From NCBI GenBank assembly GCA_028822475.1, contig JAPKDT010000128.1, positions 1-6,063 on the forward strand: 6,063 nt of DNA, written 5' to 3'. The stretch comes from SAR324 cluster bacterium (GTDB lineage Bacteria > SAR324 > NAC60-12). How positions within the stretch are numbered: position 1 is the stretch's first letter; every line of letters begins with the position of its first letter. The translations under genes and the position numbers were made by a program. The notes under the pieces are model-generated. The model searched no databases. It saw only the letters and a program-made list of their open reading frames with translations, and had not been told where the DNA came from. Of this stretch, positions 5,866-6,063 are shown one piece after another.

Positions 5866-5878
5866 TGCTCCCCGAGCA
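5866..5878. terminator. Small hairpin between efp and the converging frame, possible terminator
   Basis: TGCTC (5866-5870) and GAGCA (5874-5878) form a perfect 5-bp stem around CCC, 31 nt after the efp stop. On the plus strand CGTTTCTT follows, an interrupted T-run; on the minus strand TTATGC follows. Its position between two converging genes suits a weak bidirectional terminator, but it could also be part of the repeat-like sequence next to it. Confidence 0.35.
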
Positions 5879-5888
5879 CGTTTCTTAA

Positions 5889-5918
5889 GCTTAGTCGAAA
5901 GAAAGTCGAAGTGAACTT
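5889..5918. repeat. Repeat-like sequence with two AGTCGAA direct copies
   Basis: AGTCGAA occurs at 5893-5899 and 5904-5910, an 11-nt period, next to AAGCTTAG. Strings resembling GCTTAGTCGAA and GTCGAAGTG occur in short dispersed repeats of many bacterial genomes. That resemblance is from memory, and only one copy is visible in this window. It overlaps the last codons and stop of the minus-strand frame. Confidence 0.3.
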
Positions 5919-6061
5919 TTAGGTTTGAAATAGATTCCTGTTCCGCTCACTAAAAAAAAATTGAAGAAATATCCTCCTTTTCCCCAGCCATAATTCAAAG
6001 TCGTAAAATTACCTTTAAGCCGCATGTCCAGTTCTTCACAGACTTCCAGCAACTCACTTTT
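5891..6061 (-). CDS. Unidentified partial reading frame entering from the right edge
   Basis: A minus-strand frame is open from the window edge for 56 codons to a TAA at 5891-5893; its start lies outside. The visible product begins KSELLEVCEELDMRL, a plausible amphipathic helix, continues with LNYGWGKGGYFF and ends LRLSFD. I do not recognise the family. The first half looks like real protein (balanced composition, helix then Gly-rich turn), while the tail is less convincing: it follows an A9 homopolymer on the plus strand (5952-5960) and its last codons coincide with repeat-like DNA. The natural C-terminus may therefore have been replaced or frameshifted. I see no continuation in the other two minus frames, where stops come soon. 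It may be a real gene, a decaying one, or open by chance. Confidence 0.4.
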   Translation of the reverse strand, partial: KSELLEVCEELDMRLKGNFTTLNYGWGKGGYFFNFFLVSGTGIYFKPKSSLRLSFD

Positions 6062-6063
6062 AT

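Noticed and set aside
1..6063. CRISPR array, tRNA or rRNA genes, phage or toxin-antitoxin system
   Set aside because: No regularly spaced identical repeats, no cloverleaf or rRNA-like sequence, and no integrase, transposase or toxin-like frames were seen on either strand.

Overview
The window is a piece of an AT-rich bacterial chromosome made of ordinary single-copy housekeeping and metabolic genes. GreA, class III alcohol dehydrogenase with S-formylglutathione hydrolase, and a glutamyl-Q-type synthetase together point to a Gram-negative proteobacterium in the broad sense. From memory, the EF-P (start MYETSD, tip PGKG, end DTRTGEY) looks more like delta-type/Desulfobacterota or SAR324-like sequences than alpha- or gammaproteobacterial ones. 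This placement is an impression from motifs, not a computed tree.

Layout, left to right. (1) 2-658 (+): a fumarylacetoacetate-hydrolase-fold enzyme whose first residues lie off the left edge. (2) 659-920: AT-rich spacer with overlapping inverted repeats and a good promoter. (3) 921-1355 (+): a small orphan lipoprotein. (4) 1471-1950 (+): greA, whose promoter sits so close to the start codon that the mRNA is probably leaderless. (5) 1953-2885 (-): a glutamyl-Q tRNA(Asp) synthetase homologue, tail to tail with greA with only 2 bp between stops. (6) 2886-3045: a divergent promoter region. (7) 3046-4155 and 4174-5025 (+): frmA/adhC and fghA, a compact two-gene operon for glutathione-dependent formaldehyde oxidation. 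(8) 5026-5274: spacer with degenerate repeats. (9) 5275-5835 (+): efp, with a GTG start. (10) 5836-6063: a possible small hairpin terminator and repeat-like sequence, then the 3' end of an unidentified minus-strand reading frame that enters from the right edge.

How the genes relate. FrmA oxidises S-hydroxymethylglutathione to S-formylglutathione, and FghA hydrolyses that to formate and glutathione. GreA (rescue of stalled RNA polymerase), the glutamyl-Q synthetase (anticodon modification) and EF-P (rescue of stalled ribosomes) all serve gene expression but look separately transcribed.

I did not find a convincing undescribed system. The best leads are a 31-nt promoter block shared by greA and frmA, the probable leaderless greA mRNA, the degenerate repeats upstream of efp, and the repeat-like tail of the right-edge reading frame.
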